A stretch of DNA of 64,000 bases, from contig CAZSSH010000004.1 in NCBI GenBank assembly GCA_964609825.1, positions 434,001 through 498,000 of the forward strand, written 5' to 3'. This DNA is from CAZSSH01 sp964609825 (lineage in GTDB: Bacteria > Verrucomicrobiota > Lentisphaeria > Victivallales > Victivallaceae). The translations under genes were made by a program, and so were the position numbers. Shown piece by piece: positions 33,027-42,019 of this stretch; position 1 is the first letter of the stretch; each line of letters opens with the position of its first letter. The notes beneath the pieces are model-generated. The model ran no database searches. It had not been told where the DNA came from and saw only the letters and a list, made by a program, of their open reading frames with translations.

Positions 33027-36000
33027 ATGAAATTATATGGTATGATGTTGGCCATGCTGGCCGTGCTGACCGGCGGAGCGTATGATTTAAGCTGGGTGAG
33101 AGTCAATGCCAATTGCGACATTGAGATTGTCAAAAGTGACAGCGACAGCAAAAATATCAAGTCTTTTTATCAAAACTGGGGCGAGGAAGCCAAGCGCAAG
33201 CAGCTGGTGACCTTTGAAATTACTTCCCCGGGGAGCGACAAATGGACGGAGTTTAAATTTGCCTTTAGGCTTCCGGTTGACGGCAAAGTAACGCTCAATT
33301 TGCAGGGGCCTTATCAAAAGACCGGCGACCGGTTGGAGCGGATCAATGTCGTTTTTTCGGAGATCAAAGTCGAGGGCGCTGTTTTGAAAAACGGTGCCTT
33401 TGCCGACATTGCCGCCGGTAAGCCAGCCTGGTGGAACATGTATTGTTCCAATTCCGAAGCCGCACCCATTTGCGCCAAAGGCAAAATTGTGGTGTGGCAC
33501 AACGGCACCTACAATCAAACCATTGATGTCCCCAAGGATACCGTAATTACCGTCTCCGGCAAGTGCCGGATGGCCAATCCCTCCGATCTGACCGTATTGC
33601 AGGCCTCACAGGCAGATAAAAAGTATGAAAACGCTCCCGATGTACCGGTGTCGCTCGCCAAGGTCGCCAACATGGCCTTTGCCGACGACAAGGCCGATGA
33701 CGGCAAAGGTGGCTGGAGCGATCAGGGGCGCGAAAATGATATGAACGGCTTTCCGGTCGAGCGCACCAACTTTGGCGGCGTTACCTTTGTCATTGTTGAT
33801 CCGGCGGCCAATGCGCAAAAATCGGTCCTCAGTCTCAATATGCGCAACAACGGCGTCAAGCAGGCCAAGATCGAGTTGCCGGAGGCGTTTGAGGCGCGGT
33901 ATTTGTATTTATTGCACTCGAGTTGCTTTAATCAGCAGCCCGGCACCTTGGGGCAAATCAAGGTCCAGTTTGCCGACGGCAAAAGTCAAATCATTGACGT
34001 TGTTACCAATCAGGACATCGCCGATTGGTGGAATGCGGGTGAAATCGCCAACGGGAGCGTCGTCTACCGCAAACAAAACGCGAGCTCGTCGGTGGGGGTT
34101 TACCTCTCAAAGTTTTTGCTTTCCGAAAACCCGGCTCAAGTCAAATCCATCGAGTTTATCTCCGTTTCGCCCGCGATTTGGGTGGTCGCCGGAGCGACGC
34201 TCTCCAATCGCAACGCCAATTTACCCAAAGATATGCGCTTTGTCGCCAAAGCCGACAACGTCTGGCGGCCGATTGACATGAGCCCGGTATTTGTCAAAGA
34301 AAACAGCGCTTTGGATTTGAGTTATTTGGTCGAGCCCGGCCCGGCGGGCAAATACGGCCGCGCCCTGATCGACCCCGACGGTAACTTTGCGTTTGAAAAG
34401 CGTCCGGCGAAACCGGTAAGATTTTTTGCTTTTAACGCCTTTGCCAATCATTTGATGAGCCGCCCGGATTCCCTCTTGATGGAGGGAAGCAATGACAACA
34501 TCAAGCAGCTGATCCGCGATTTTGCGGTCAAGGTCCGCCGTCAGGGCTACAATATGGTGCGTTTGCAGGGGATCGATATTTTGCTGATGGGCTATGAGTC
34601 GAGTTATGCCAAATTTGACCCCAAAAATCTCGATGCTCTGCAATATTTGCTCTTTTGCCTGAAACAAGAGGGGATTTATTTCGGCATTGATTTATTCAGT
34701 TACACCGGGTATGACAAATTTAAAAGCCAGTGGTATGACGCAATGGCGCTCAATTACAAAGAGCGCATGTATTTTGACCCCAAGGCGCGGCAGATGTGGC
34801 TCGACGGCGTCACCAATCTTTTGACCGCGCGTAACCCTTATACTAAACTTACTTTGATCGAGGAGCCCGCGTTGGTTTATGTCGATATGCATAACGAGCA
34901 GGAGCTCGGTATCTGGACGACCCCGGTGCCGATGACCAAGGGCGGCGTCCAACCTTTTGCCGAAAAAGCCTACCGTGAATTTTTGCAGAAACGTTACGGC
35001 GATGTCGGCGTTTTGGAAAAGAGTTGGAAACTTGCCGCCGGGACTTACAAAAGTTTCGACGATGTTCCGTTGTTTGTCAAAAATGATATTTATCTCGATA
35101 ACGCCAAGGGCAAGGATGTCAATGAGTTTATCTATGGCGTCGAGCAAGAGATGATCGACTTTTACCGCAAAGGTTTGGCGGCGGTCAACTTTGAAACCTA
35201 TGCCACACTCTACGATGTTTTGGGTCAGTACCGCTTTGTTTCCCTCAAGCGCGACATGCCGGTGATCACCGTCCACGGTTATCACAATCACCCGTCCAGC
35301 GGGCTTAACTCCGGCTCGCGGATGGCGCAAAACAGCATTGTCTCGGTCGCTGCGCTTTATTACCGCTACATGGCCGGGAGCCGGGTTTGGAACCGGCCGT
35401 ATCTGGTCACCGAGTACAACGCGCCGTTTTGGGGCAAGTACCGTCATCAGGAGGGGTTGCTCTTTGCCTCTTACAGTGCGTTGCAAAACTATGCGGCCAT
35501 CACCGCCCATCAGATCCCGGTCAACCGCATCCCGGCAGCGATGGATGACTTTTATATCGGCCGCGACCCGATTAATCGCGCGGGTCAAGTGGTGGCGGCC
35601 TTTGCTTACGGCCGCAGCGACGTCAAAACTTCACCCCACAAAGTGGCGGTGGCCGTGAGTGACGAGTATATGCGAAATCACATTACGATGAATCGCGGCA
35701 TGAGCTCCGAGCAAAACCGGATCGCTCTTTTGAGCGGTCTCGGACTCGTGTTGGACGGCAAAATCCCGGCCGGTTTGCCGCCGTATCCCAAGTTTGACCT
35801 GACTTTGCTCCCGGCGGGCGGCAGTGAAATCGTCGCCACGGCGATGTTTGCCGTCGCCATTGACAAAGTGGACGGCAAAAATTTTGAGAATACGGTAGAG
35901 CTCTTGCGCCAAAAAGGGATTTTGGACAAAGGAAACCGTACCGATGTTAAAAAAGAGGTTTACGAGAGCGACACCGGCGAATTGTTGATGTCGGTCAAGG

Positions 36001-36440
36001 ACAATTGCTTTACGGTTAACACCCCCAAATTGCAGGGCGTCGCCTATGACGGCAAAAAAGAGATCAAACTCGACGCCGTCGCCGTCACCGCTTCGCTGCC
36101 GAGCTCCAGTACGGTAATTGCGGTCGATAATGTCCCGATCAAGGACTCCAAACGCCTCTTGATTGTCTTTACCACCGATGCCTTGAATACCGGGACCGAA
36201 TTCTCCGAGGACCGCACGGTATTGTACAAACCGGGCGTCCTGCCGGTGTTGGTCGAGGGCGGCAAACTTGAGGTCAAAGTCGCGAATCCCAATGCGTTTG
36301 AGGCCTATGCCTTAAATAACGCCGGGGAGCGCGTCGAGAGCTTGCCTGTGACGCGACAGGGAGACAAAACCGTGTTTACCGTGGACACCGCCAAACTCGC
36401 CAAAGGCATCGCCTTGTACTTTGAGCTGGTCACGCCATAG
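33027..36440 (+). CDS. Secreted multidomain clan GH-A-like glycosidase
   Basis: A 1137-residue exported protein. Signal peptide 1-~18. Residues ~19-190 are the domain duplicated in the preceding gene. Residues ~215-395 are the DGKGGWSDQG module shared with the GH2 enzyme. Residues ~460-840 form a TIM barrel with the clan GH-A layout: YNMVRLQGIDILL, then DMHNEQELG with Glu624 as likely acid/base, and PYLVTEYNAPFWG with Glu796 as likely nucleophile. C-terminal beta domains follow. GGAGACAGGG precedes the ATG. I cannot place it in a numbered GH family. It should act on extracellular or periplasmic glycans together with the small protein. Confidence 0.75.
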   Translation: MKLYGMMLAMLAVLTGGAYDLSWVRVNANCDIEIVKSDSDSKNIKSFYQNWGEEAKRKQLVTFEITSPGSDKWTEFKFAFRLPVDGKVTLNLQGPYQKTGDRLERINVVFSEIKVEGAVLKNGAFADIAAGKPAWWNMYCSNSEAAPICAKGKIVVWHNGTYNQTIDVPKDTVITVSGKCRMANPSDLTVLQASQADKKYENAPDVPVSLAKVANMAFADDKADDGKGGWSDQGRENDMNGFPVERTNFGGVTFVIVDPAANAQKSVLSLNMRNNGVKQAKIELPEAFEARYLYLLHSSCFNQQPGTLGQIKVQFADGKSQIIDVVTNQDIADWWNAGEIANGSVVYRKQNASSSVGVYLSKFLLSENPAQVKSIEFISVSPAIWVVAGATLSNRNANLPKDMRFVAKADNVWRPIDMSPVFVKENSALDLSYLVEPGPAGKYGRALIDPDGNFAFEKRPAKPVRFFAFNAFANHLMSRPDSLLMEGSNDNIKQLIRDFAVKVRRQGYNMVRLQGIDILLMGYESSYAKFDPKNLDALQYLLFCLKQEGIYFGIDLFSYTGYDKFKSQWYDAMALNYKERMYFDPKARQMWLDGVTNLLTARNPYTKLTLIEEPALVYVDMHNEQELGIWTTPVPMTKGGVQPFAEKAYREFLQKRYGDVGVLEKSWKLAAGTYKSFDDVPLFVKNDIYLDNAKGKDVNEFIYGVEQEMIDFYRKGLAAVNFETYATLYDVLGQYRFVSLKRDMPVITVHGYHNHPSSGLNSGSRMAQNSIVSVAALYYRYMAGSRVWNRPYLVTEYNAPFWGKYRHQEGLLFASYSALQNYAAITAHQIPVNRIPAAMDDFYIGRDPINRAGQVVAAFAYGRSDVKTSPHKVAVAVSDEYMRNHITMNRGMSSEQNRIALLSGLGLVLDGKIPAGLPPYPKFDLTLLPAGGSEIVATAMFAVAIDKVDGKNFENTVELLRQKGILDKGNRTDVKKEVYESDTGELLMSVKDNCFTVNTPKLQGVAYDGKKEIKLDAVAVTASLPSSSTVIAVDNVPIKDSKRLLIVFTTDALNTGTEFSEDRTVLYKPGVLPVLVEGGKLEVKVANPNAFEAYALNNAGERVESLPVTRQGDKTVFTVDTAKLAKGIALYFELVTP

Positions 36441-36469
36441 CAAATCCTGATAAAAGTTCATGTTCCCTC

Positions 36470-36497
36470 TTGAAAAAAAGTTTATGCGGGCTATATT
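36470..36497 (+). promoter_or_regulatory. Promoter of rseP-ispG
   Basis: TTGAAA (36470-36475), 16 bases, TATATT (36492-36497). AGGAGGG then precedes the rseP ATG. Confidence 0.6.
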
Positions 36498-36520
36498 CAA
36501 TGATAGTCTCAGGAGGGAAT

Positions 36521-38185
36521 ATGGACTTTTTGATTAATATCGGATCTTTGTTATTTGTTTTTTTCGCCATCGGCTTTTGCATTTTTATCCACGAGCTGGG
36601 GCATTTTTTGGCCGCCAAGTGGCGCGGCATGCATATTGACGCCTTTGCCATCGGCTTCAAACCCTTTTGGCGCAAGAAGATCAACGGCGTCGAGTACCGC
36701 TTGGGGATGCTCCCCTTTGGCGGCTATGTCGAGATTCCGCAGGTGGACGCGACCGACGAAATCCCCAAGGCGGCCGACGGGACACTGCTTCCCCGCGCCA
36801 AACCGATCGACCGGATCATCACCGGCTTTGCCGGGCCGTTTTTCAACATTTTGTCCGGTTTATTGATCGGCTGCGTGGTGTGGTTTTACGGTTTGCCCCA
36901 AGATACGCCAAAAATGCGCGAGATCACCGTCTACCGGATCAATCAGGCCGGGCCCGAGTATCAGGCCGGTTTGCGTGAAAACGACAAAATCACCCGGCTC
37001 AATAACAAGAGTTTCTTTTGCACTTGGTCTGAGTTTGTCAAAGATATTTTGTTCTCCATCGGCGATGTGGAGTTGACCGTCGAGCGCGACGGCAAGACCC
37101 AAAAAGTAACTTACCGTCCGGTGGACAACCCCAATGCGCCGGGGCGGTTGGGCAGCGAAAAAATTGCCTGGCCGTACTTTATCCCGATCATCCCGATTGA
37201 AATCTACCCGGAAAAGGGCTCGATTGCCGAAAAAGCAGGCATTAAATCGGGGGATATCATTATCGCCATCGACGATGAGCCGATCAGCGAGTATTATGAT
37301 TACCAAAGCCGTCTTAATTATGCCACCGGGCGCGAGGTCAAACTCACGGTTCGGCGCGGCAATGAGACGCTGCATTTTAATGTCCGCCCCGAGCCGATCG
37401 CCAATTTGGGCGAAGATATGAGCAATTATGTGATCGGGCTCACGCTGACCAAAAATCTCGGACAGGCCAATATCCACGTGATGAAAATCTCAAAGGATTA
37501 TCCCGGCGAATTGGCGGGCATTCGCGCCAATGATATTGTAACGGCAATCGACGGCCAAAAAATCGACACCGTGCCCGATTTTATCAAAACCGTCCAAGCC
37601 AGTGCGGGCAAACCGGTCAAATTGACTGTGCTGCGCGGTGCTGAAACACTTGAGTTTACCGTGAGCGCCCAAAAGATCGTGCCGCAGACCATCGGTGCCG
37701 ACATTACTTTGTTTGATCACCCGTCTCCCGTGGAGCAGTTTGTCAGCACCATGGATATGACTTACAAATCTTTGCGCGGGATCTTGGTCCGGCTCGGCCA
37801 CCGACTGGGGATGACCGACAAGGACAGCTCCTTAAAGCCCAGCCACATGTCAGGGCCGCTCGGGATGGGATTGGTGCTTTTTAATATGGTCAAGCACTCC
37901 ATTGTGACAGGTATTCACTTTATGGTGATCATCTCCTTTGCGCTCGCCATCTTTAACTTGTTTCCGTTGCCGGTGTTGGACGGCGGGCATATTATGTTTG
38001 GCGTGATCGAAATAATTTTTGGCAAACCCATGCCGGCCAAATTGATCAAGGTTGTTTCCATTGTTTTTGTTTCTCTTTTAATCAGTCTGATGGTTTATGT
38101 CACATTTTTTGACATGAAGCGATTGTATCGTCAAGTCGTACCGGATGAGGGAGCAAATCATGCAACATCGACGCAAAAGCCGTAA
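36521..38185 (+). CDS. rseP: Site-2 intramembrane metalloprotease RseP, with three PDZ-like domains
   Basis: A 554-residue M50 protease of the inner membrane that cleaves anti-sigma factors and remnant signal peptides. The zinc motif HELGH is at residues 24-28, and PLPVLDGGH near residue 485 gives the third ligand. Between them I count three PDZ-like units: around 141-215 (AGPEYQAGLRENDKITRLNN), 229-300 (AGIKSGDIIIAIDDEPISEY) and 320-385 (AGIRANDIVTAIDGQKIDTV). E. coli RseP has about 450 residues and two PDZ domains. AGGAGGG precedes the ATG at 36521. Its 3' end overlaps ispG by 26 bases; the usual upstream neighbour dxr is missing. Confidence 0.9.
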   Translation: MDFLINIGSLLFVFFAIGFCIFIHELGHFLAAKWRGMHIDAFAIGFKPFWRKKINGVEYRLGMLPFGGYVEIPQVDATDEIPKAADGTLLPRAKPIDRIITGFAGPFFNILSGLLIGCVVWFYGLPQDTPKMREITVYRINQAGPEYQAGLRENDKITRLNNKSFFCTWSEFVKDILFSIGDVELTVERDGKTQKVTYRPVDNPNAPGRLGSEKIAWPYFIPIIPIEIYPEKGSIAEKAGIKSGDIIIAIDDEPISEYYDYQSRLNYATGREVKLTVRRGNETLHFNVRPEPIANLGEDMSNYVIGLTLTKNLGQANIHVMKISKDYPGELAGIRANDIVTAIDGQKIDTVPDFIKTVQASAGKPVKLTVLRGAETLEFTVSAQKIVPQTIGADITLFDHPSPVEQFVSTMDMTYKSLRGILVRLGHRLGMTDKDSSLKPSHMSGPLGMGLVLFNMVKHSIVTGIHFMVIISFALAIFNLFPLPVLDGGHIMFGVIEIIFGKPMPAKLIKVVSIVFVSLLISLMVYVTFFDMKRLYRQVVPDEGANHATSTQKP

Positions 38186-39272
38186 GATTTTTGTTGGCAG
38201 CGTCGCCGTCGGCGGCGACGCTCCGGTGTCCATTCAATCGATGACCAACACCAAAACCGAGGATGTTAAAGCCACCGTTGAGCAAATCAACCGTTTGGCC
38301 GAACTCGGTTGCGAAATCATCCGCGTGGCCGTCCCTGACATGGCGGCGGCGGATGCTTTAAAGGAGATTGTTAAAGCCAGTCCCCTACCGGTCATCGCCG
38401 ACATCCATTTTGATCATCAACTGGCTTTGCGCGCGATTGCCCACCAAGTCGCCGCCGTCCGGGTCAACCCCGGCAACATTGACAGCAAGGCTCACTTGAA
38501 ACTCATCGCCGAGGCTGCGCGCGAGCACCGTATCGTCATTCGTGTCGGGGCCAACTCGGGGAGCGTGAGGCCCAATCTTATCCGCGAACTTCGCAAACAG
38601 GGCATCCCGGAGGAGGAGCTGATGGCCGAAGCTTTGGTCAAAAGCGCGATGGAGGAGTGCGCCAAGTTGGAGGAATTCGGTTTCTCTGACATCAAGGTTG
38701 CGCTCAAATCCTCGGGCGTCATCAATACCGTCAAGGCTTGCCGGATGTTTGCGGCGAGGACCGACTACCCGCTGCATTTGGGGATCACCGAGGCGGGAAC
38801 CCCCGGTCGCGGCATTGTCAAGTCCGCAGTCGGCATCGGCGCACTGTTGCTGGAGGGCATCGGCGATACTTTGCGGGTGAGCTTGACCGCTTCTCCCGAG
38901 GAGGAAGTCATTACCGCCCGGCGGATTTTGGAAGCCTGCGAGCTCAGGGACGCGTGTCCCGAGATTATCTCGTGTCCGACTTGTGGCCGCACCGAGATCG
39001 ATCTCATCGGCTTGGCCAATCAAGTTGAGGAACTGGTCGATCGGATTAAGGGCGACGGCTATGACATCAATTTAAAAAAGATTGCGGTGATGGGCTGCGC
39101 AGTCAACGGTCCCGGCGAGGCGCGCGACGCCGATTTGGGGCTGGCCGGGTCCAAAAACGGCAAAGTTATCTTGTTTCGCTTCGGCGAAGTCATCGGTGCT
39201 TTTGACGCCGATGAGGGATTTGAATTTTTACGCATGGAAATCATGAAATACAGTAAGAAAGGGGACGCATGA
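38160..39272 (+). CDS. ispG: 4-hydroxy-3-methylbut-2-enyl diphosphate synthase IspG
   Basis: A 370-residue iron-sulfur enzyme of the MEP isoprenoid pathway. The 4Fe-4S ligands Cys272 and Cys275 (SCPTCGRTEID) and Cys313 (MGCAVNGPGE), with the following Glu as fourth ligand, are present. The N-terminal barrel shows VSIQSMTNTKTEDV and RVNPGNI. The ATG at 38160 has GGAG 6 bases upstream; an ATG at 38145 is the alternative. The gene overlaps rseP by 26 bases and its TGA overlaps the next start (ATGATG), indicating one transcript. Confidence 0.95.
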   Translation: MQHRRKSRKIFVGSVAVGGDAPVSIQSMTNTKTEDVKATVEQINRLAELGCEIIRVAVPDMAAADALKEIVKASPLPVIADIHFDHQLALRAIAHQVAAVRVNPGNIDSKAHLKLIAEAAREHRIVIRVGANSGSVRPNLIRELRKQGIPEEELMAEALVKSAMEECAKLEEFGFSDIKVALKSSGVINTVKACRMFAARTDYPLHLGITEAGTPGRGIVKSAVGIGALLLEGIGDTLRVSLTASPEEEVITARRILEACELRDACPEIISCPTCGRTEIDLIGLANQVEELVDRIKGDGYDINLKKIAVMGCAVNGPGEARDADLGLAGSKNGKVILFRFGEVIGAFDADEGFEFLRMEIMKYSKKGDA

Positions 39273-41461
39273 TGAATTACTTGAAATCAACCGTGACTGC
39301 CATGTTGGGGGCGGCCGCGTTGACGCCGTTGTGGGCGCAAGTCGAGCTGCCGCAGATTTTTTCGGACAACATGGTGTTGCAGCGCGAGCTCAAAGTCCCG
39401 GTGTGGGGCAAAGCCGCTCCCGAGAGCGATGTCAAAGTAAGTTTTGCCAGCCAGAGTGTCAGCGTCAAAGCCGATAAAGACGGCAAATTTAAAGTGTACC
39501 TCGAGCCCTTAAAGGCCAGCAAGGACGCGCAAACATTGACCGTCGCCGACAAGGACGGCGCGGTTTCGGTCAACAATGTTTTGGTCGGTGAAGTCTGGCT
39601 TTGCGGCGGCCAGTCCAACATGGAGTGGCCGCTGGTAAGAGCCAATGACGGCGAGGCCGAAGTCGCCAAGGTCAACAACCCGATGATCCGCTTGTTTCAG
39701 GTGGTCAAGGCTTATCACTACCAGCCGCAAGGCAAGTTTGACAACCGCGCCTGGACGGCGGCCACCCCCGAGTCGGCCAAATCTTTTTCGGCTGTAGGTT
39801 ATTATTTCGGGCGGGAAATCAACGGAAAACTTGATGTCCCCGTGGGGTTGATCAACTCCAACTGGGGCGGCACCCGGATCGAGCCGTGGACACCGCCGGT
39901 TGGTTTTGCCGCCGAGCCTTTGCTCAAAAATATTTCGCGCTCGGTGGAAGCCAAGATGCCGGGGACTGCGGTTAACAAGGAAATCACCGCCAAGGCCAAA
40001 CAGGATTACCAAAACTGGCTTAAAAGTTTTGATGAAGCTGTGGCCAACGGCACCACCCCGATTCCCGAGCCCCCCGAGTATCCGGCCGAGCTCAAATATG
40101 TGGTTAACAACAGTCAGCCCACCATGCTTTACAATGCAATGATCAACCCGATGGTGCCCTTTGCCATGCGCGGCGCCTTGTGGTATCAGGGGGAGGCCAA
40201 TTTGGGTGACGGTGCCCTCTACACCGTCAAAATGCGCGCCTTGCTGACGGGTTGGAAGGAAGTTTTTGAAAACCCCGATTTTAAATTTTTCTTTGTCCAA
40301 CTGGCTCCCTATACTTACGGCGGCGACGGTTATACGTTGCCGGTGATTTGGGAAGCGCAGCAAAACTTTGCCGATAACGAAAAAGACGCCGGGATGGCGG
40401 TCATTAACGATGTTGGCAATGTGAAAGACATCCACCCGACCGACAAAGTTACCGTCGGCCGCCGTTTGTCCTACCTTGCACTCAACCGTCTCTACGGCCA
40501 AAAAGACATCAAAGCCGATTCGCCGTCGCTCAAAAAATATGAAGTCGTCAACAATACGATTGTTTTGGAGTTTAACAACGTTGAGAGTTTCGTCCTTCCC
40601 GGCGGCAGCTCCAAAAACTTTGAAATCGCCGGCAACAACGGCGTGTTTTATGTCGCCGATGTCAAAGCCGACGGCAACAAGATTATCTTGTCGAGTGACA
40701 AAGTCGCCAAACCGTTGCTGGCGCGCTATGCATGGAAGCAGGACATCACCGGTGATGTGTATAACGAGTCCAAGCTCCCGTTGGGCGCTTTCCGCGTCGG
40801 CGAAGCGGGCGGACTGTTCGGTCTCGAGGACATTGAGCCTGCCGTCAAATCCTTCAGTTTGGTTTACAAGTACAATATGTTGAGCGGTTACGGCGCTGAC
40901 AACACCAAGGTCAACTATGAGGTTAATAACTCGGCATTGATTTCGGGCGTGGTCAAAAAGATTGGTTACTTTATGCATCTCGTGGATCAAAATGACAAAG
41001 TCAGTTACTGTTTTGTCACCATGGATCCCTTTACCAATGATCTGGGCAAAATCGGCATTCCGGTGTCGTCGACCAAGACGCAGTGGCAGATGTATGTCAA
41101 CAATCTGGAGATTTTCAGCAATGTCCCCGGCGTCAAAACCGGTGCCGTGGATCAGGGCAATCTCGAGTTTTGGTCGCACAATTACAACGGGCAAAACAGC
41201 AAAAACATCCCCGGCGCGTCCAATACCGCGTTTGATTTCGGCGATGCGTTTGCCAACCCGGTGGAGGGCTACGGCTCGATGCAGATTCACAACTTTAAAA
41301 ACAAAGAGACGGTGATGGCGTTTAACAATTTCGGTGCCGGCATCAACTCCGACATCGGCATCGGCAACAACCCCTCCGGCAACCCGGACTGGACGTTTGC
41401 CAAAACCGCCTCCAAGTATAAATCCGCCTCGATGTATGTTTTGGTAGAAGTCGCCAAATAA
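39269..41461 (+). CDS. Secreted sialate O-acetylesterase-like protein with extra C-terminal domain
   Basis: A 730-residue exported esterase. A signal peptide (residues 1-~22, ending TPLWA) precedes an N-terminal beta domain (LPQIFSDNMVLQRELKVPVW) and the SGNH-type catalytic domain with Ser116 in LCGGQSNMEW and DIHPTDKVTVGRRLS supplying Asp and His. Known relatives remove acetyl groups from sialic acid or hemicellulose. About 230 C-terminal residues (from ~505) form an additional beta-rich domain with FVTMDPFTNDLGK and FDFGDAFANPVEGYGS, absent from the basic family. Start is ATG 39269 overlapping the ispG stop, or ATG 39272, which has better spacing to AAAGGGG. Confidence 0.85.
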   Translation: MMNYLKSTVTAMLGAAALTPLWAQVELPQIFSDNMVLQRELKVPVWGKAAPESDVKVSFASQSVSVKADKDGKFKVYLEPLKASKDAQTLTVADKDGAVSVNNVLVGEVWLCGGQSNMEWPLVRANDGEAEVAKVNNPMIRLFQVVKAYHYQPQGKFDNRAWTAATPESAKSFSAVGYYFGREINGKLDVPVGLINSNWGGTRIEPWTPPVGFAAEPLLKNISRSVEAKMPGTAVNKEITAKAKQDYQNWLKSFDEAVANGTTPIPEPPEYPAELKYVVNNSQPTMLYNAMINPMVPFAMRGALWYQGEANLGDGALYTVKMRALLTGWKEVFENPDFKFFFVQLAPYTYGGDGYTLPVIWEAQQNFADNEKDAGMAVINDVGNVKDIHPTDKVTVGRRLSYLALNRLYGQKDIKADSPSLKKYEVVNNTIVLEFNNVESFVLPGGSSKNFEIAGNNGVFYVADVKADGNKIILSSDKVAKPLLARYAWKQDITGDVYNESKLPLGAFRVGEAGGLFGLEDIEPAVKSFSLVYKYNMLSGYGADNTKVNYEVNNSALISGVVKKIGYFMHLVDQNDKVSYCFVTMDPFTNDLGKIGIPVSSTKTQWQMYVNNLEIFSNVPGVKTGAVDQGNLEFWSHNYNGQNSKNIPGASNTAFDFGDAFANPVEGYGSMQIHNFKNKETVMAFNNFGAGINSDIGIGNNPSGNPDWTFAKTASKYKSASMYVLVEVAK

Positions 41462-41478
41462 CTTCAGGGCTTTTAAGA

Positions 41479-41510
41479 AAAAAACCGGTTAAATTTTTGA
41501 CCGGTTTTTT
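41479..41510. terminator. Bidirectional terminator
   Basis: AAAAAACCGGT (41479-41489) pairs with ACCGGTTTTTT (41500-41510). It has A- and T-rich flanks and serves the esterase gene on one side and the convergent minus-strand gene on the other. Confidence 0.85.
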
Positions 41511-41512
41511 AT

Positions 41513-42019
41513 TTACATCCTGCGGCTGTCGTAGGCCCACTGCAAGAGGGCCTGACGCTGTCGGGGGCGGCAATTGAGGTCGCCCGGGGCGCAGTTGTGA
41601 TGGATCTGGGCGATGTGGCGGAGCATGGCGCGCCAGCGTTTCACTTGCCGGTCGTCGTCGTCGCAGCGCCGCCCCTGATAGTAGCGGCAGTACCACTGAA
41701 ACCAGCCGCGCGGGTCCTCGTGATAAATCCAGCCTTTGCGGATCCACTCGGACAACGGCTGCGAGGCCGATACTTTAAAAAAGTTGAGCGTCGGATCGTG
41801 GCGCTCCGGGCAGAGCTTGGCGTCAAGAAACCAGTCGGACGGGAACTCGCCGCGGCAGTCGGTCATGTATTTGCCGCCAAAGACGCCCAAGTTGAGCATT
41901 TCTTTGGGGGTAAGCTCGGGGCGGAACCCGAAGTGAAAATTTTTGCCCGGTTCCTCGGTTAAAAAGTAGCGGTAATTTTGCTGCATCCGGTCATTGACGA
42001 TGATTTCCACAGGGGTCAT
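41513..42019 (-). CDS. Conserved small protein of unknown function
   Basis: A 168-residue protein with a highly characteristic sequence: ELTPKEMLNLGVFGGKYMTD, then LNFFKVSASQPLSEWIRKGW, EDPRGWFQWYCRYYQGRR and CRPRQRQALLQWAYDSR. I know this pattern from uncharacterised proteins found widely in bacteria and some eukaryotes; no function has been established to my knowledge. The many Arg, Trp and Tyr residues suggest a nucleic-acid or nucleotide contact (inference). Its ATG overlaps the stop of the acetyltransferase gene by four bases. Confidence 0.8.
   Translation of the reverse strand: MTPVEIIVNDRMQQNYRYFLTEEPGKNFHFGFRPELTPKEMLNLGVFGGKYMTDCRGEFPSDWFLDAKLCPERHDPTLNFFKVSASQPLSEWIRKGWIYHEDPRGWFQWYCRYYQGRRCDDDDRQVKRWRAMLRHIAQIHHNCAPGDLNCRPRQRQALLQWAYDSRRM

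Noticed and set aside
39509..41290. 593-codon open frame antisense to the sialate O-acetylesterase
   Set aside because: It is the mirror of a well-supported gene with signal peptide and catalytic motifs; its product has no motif and there is no ribosome site. GC-rich coding DNA produces such frames.
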